This document shows, piece by piece, positions 5,664 to 6,389 of a DNA stretch of 6,389 bases. The stretch is from positions 1-6,389 of the forward strand of contig CABSAB010000091.1 of assembly GCA_902475515.1 (NCBI GenBank), written 5' to 3'. The notes below the pieces were generated by a model. That model ran no database searches, was not told the origin of the DNA, and saw only the letters and a list, made by a program, of their open reading frames with translations. The DNA comes from an uncultured Eubacteriales bacterium. Lineage in GTDB: Bacteria; Bacillota; Clostridia; Oscillospirales; Oscillospiraceae. Numbering within the stretch: position 1 is the first letter of the stretch; each line of letters starts with the position of its first letter. A program made the position numbers and the translations under genes.

Positions 5664-5689
5664 CTATTGCAATGGAAGGATGATTTTCT

Positions 5690-6389
5690 ATGCTGAAACG
5701 CACGATCTACTGCGGCAGCCTGCGGGAGGAGGCCATCGGCCGGACGGAAACCGCCTGCGGCTGGGTGCAGACCAAGCGGGACATGGGCGGCGTTGTGTTC
5801 ATCGACCTCCGGGACCGGGAGGGCATCCTCCAGGTGGTCTTTGACGCCCGGGAGCTGCCGGCAGACCAGTTCGCCGCGGCGGACAAACTGAAAAACGAAA
5901 CCGTCATCGCCGTGCGGGGCTACGTCCGGAAGCGGGACGAGGAGACCTACAACCCCCGGCTTTTGACAGGCACCGTGGAGCTGCGGGCAAAGGAGCTGCA
6001 GGTGATCTCCGAGTGCGATCCCCTGCCCTTTTCGGTGGAGGACGGCACAGGCAACGAGGCTCTGCGGCTGAAATACCGGTATCTGGACCTCCGGCGGCCG
6101 GAGATGGTAAATCGACTGAAATTCCGCCACCGGCTGCAAAAGTGTGTGGAGGATTATCTGGACGAACAGGGCTTCCTTTCGGTGGAAACCCCGATGCTCA
6201 CCAAGTCCACCCCCGAGGGGGCCCGGGACTATCTGGTACCCAGCCGGGTACACAACGGTCAGTTTTACGCACTGCCCCAGTCGCCGCAGATCTTCAAGCA
6301 GCTGTTGATGGTGGCGGGCATTGACAAATACTATCAGGTGGCCCGGTGCTTCCGGGACGAGGACCTGCGGGCGGACCGGCAGCCGGCCG
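5690..6389 (+). CDS. aspS: Aspartyl-tRNA synthetase (class II), 3'-truncated by window end
   Basis: The 233 visible residues are the N-terminal part of AspRS (about 590 residues when complete), which joins aspartate to tRNA in the cytoplasm. Residues 1-105 are the OB-fold anticodon-binding domain, with GWVQTKRDMGGVVFIDLRDR (24-43). LKYRYLDLRRPEM (about 136-148) leads into the catalytic core, motif 1 ends in the ETP of VETPML, and PEGARDYLVPSR (175-186) and YALPQSPQ.FKQLL are hallmark segments. Motif 2, FRDEDLRADRQP (221-232), is cut off. The start is ATG 5690, 9 bases after AAGGA (5676-5680). The position that separates discriminating from non-discriminating bacterial enzymes (Leu30 in E. coli) is Met32 here, which is uninformative. 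Control is by the T-box leader, whose Asn-type specifier suggests a non-discriminating enzyme that also makes Asp-tRNA(Asn). The last full codon is Ala where Glu is expected. Confidence 0.96.
   Translation, partial: MLKRTIYCGSLREEAIGRTETACGWVQTKRDMGGVVFIDLRDREGILQVVFDARELPADQFAAADKLKNETVIAVRGYVRKRDEETYNPRLLTGTVELRAKELQVISECDPLPFSVEDGTGNEALRLKYRYLDLRRPEMVNRLKFRHRLQKCVEDYLDEQGFLSVETPMLTKSTPEGARDYLVPSRVHNGQFYALPQSPQIFKQLLMVAGIDKYYQVARCFRDEDLRADRQPA

Noticed and set aside
5666..5673. A further ATTGCAAT palindrome just before aspS, as in the symporter leader
   Set aside because: A single copy downstream of the T-box terminator without companions could be chance, and no promoter is nearby.
5672..5683. 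Three-codon ORF ATG GAA GGA TGA overlapping the aspS ribosome binding site
   Set aside because: It has no ribosome binding site of its own and the T-box terminator lies immediately upstream; chance explains it.
5588..6253. 221-codon minus-strand open frame opposite aspS
   Set aside because: The opposite strand encodes unmistakable AspRS motifs and a T-box terminator, so this frame is an antisense shadow.

Overview
The window looks like chromosome from a high-GC, anaerobic, low-redundancy Firmicute, most likely a gut clostridium of the Oscillospiraceae type. The reasons are GC-rich coding sequence with strong AGGAG-type ribosome binding sites, sigma-A promoters, a canonical T-box leader in front of an aminoacyl-tRNA synthetase gene, and an oxygen-sensitive Old Yellow Enzyme-type flavoprotein with an Fe-S motif. 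The taxonomic placement is inference; no rRNA or marker gene is complete.

Left part (1-2885): the 3' two thirds of an FMN/Fe-S/FAD ene-reductase of the 2,4-dienoyl-CoA reductase class is followed 70 bases later on the same strand by a 12-helix MFS carrier. They probably form one operon for uptake and reduction of an unidentified organic substrate. An intrinsic-type hairpin closes the unit near 2882. A second hairpin between the two genes has its U-tract on the opposite strand, so it would stop antisense transcripts rather than the operon.

Middle part (2912-3505): a small XRE-type helix-turn-helix regulator on the minus strand diverges from a 64-residue ribbon-helix-helix protein on the plus strand. 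Between them lies an AT-rich spacer with overlapping divergent promoters and several TATCTA/TAGATA elements, which looks like an autoregulated switch.

Right-middle part (3506-5230): a sodium:solute symporter (SSS family) gene has its own promoter embedded among repeated GCAAT/ATTGC boxes and ends at a strong bidirectional-looking terminator.

Right part (5231-6389): a near-consensus sigma-A promoter drives a T-box leader of about 300 bases and then aspS, the aspartyl-tRNA synthetase gene, cut by the window end. The candidate specifier reads GAAC, giving overlapping Glu (GAA) and Asn (AAC) codons rather than Asp (GAC). That suggests this AspRS serves tRNA-dependent asparagine synthesis together with an amidotransferase that would lie downstream, outside the window. 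This leader is the most interesting element here. I see no CRISPR array, insertion sequence, tRNA/rRNA gene or defence system.
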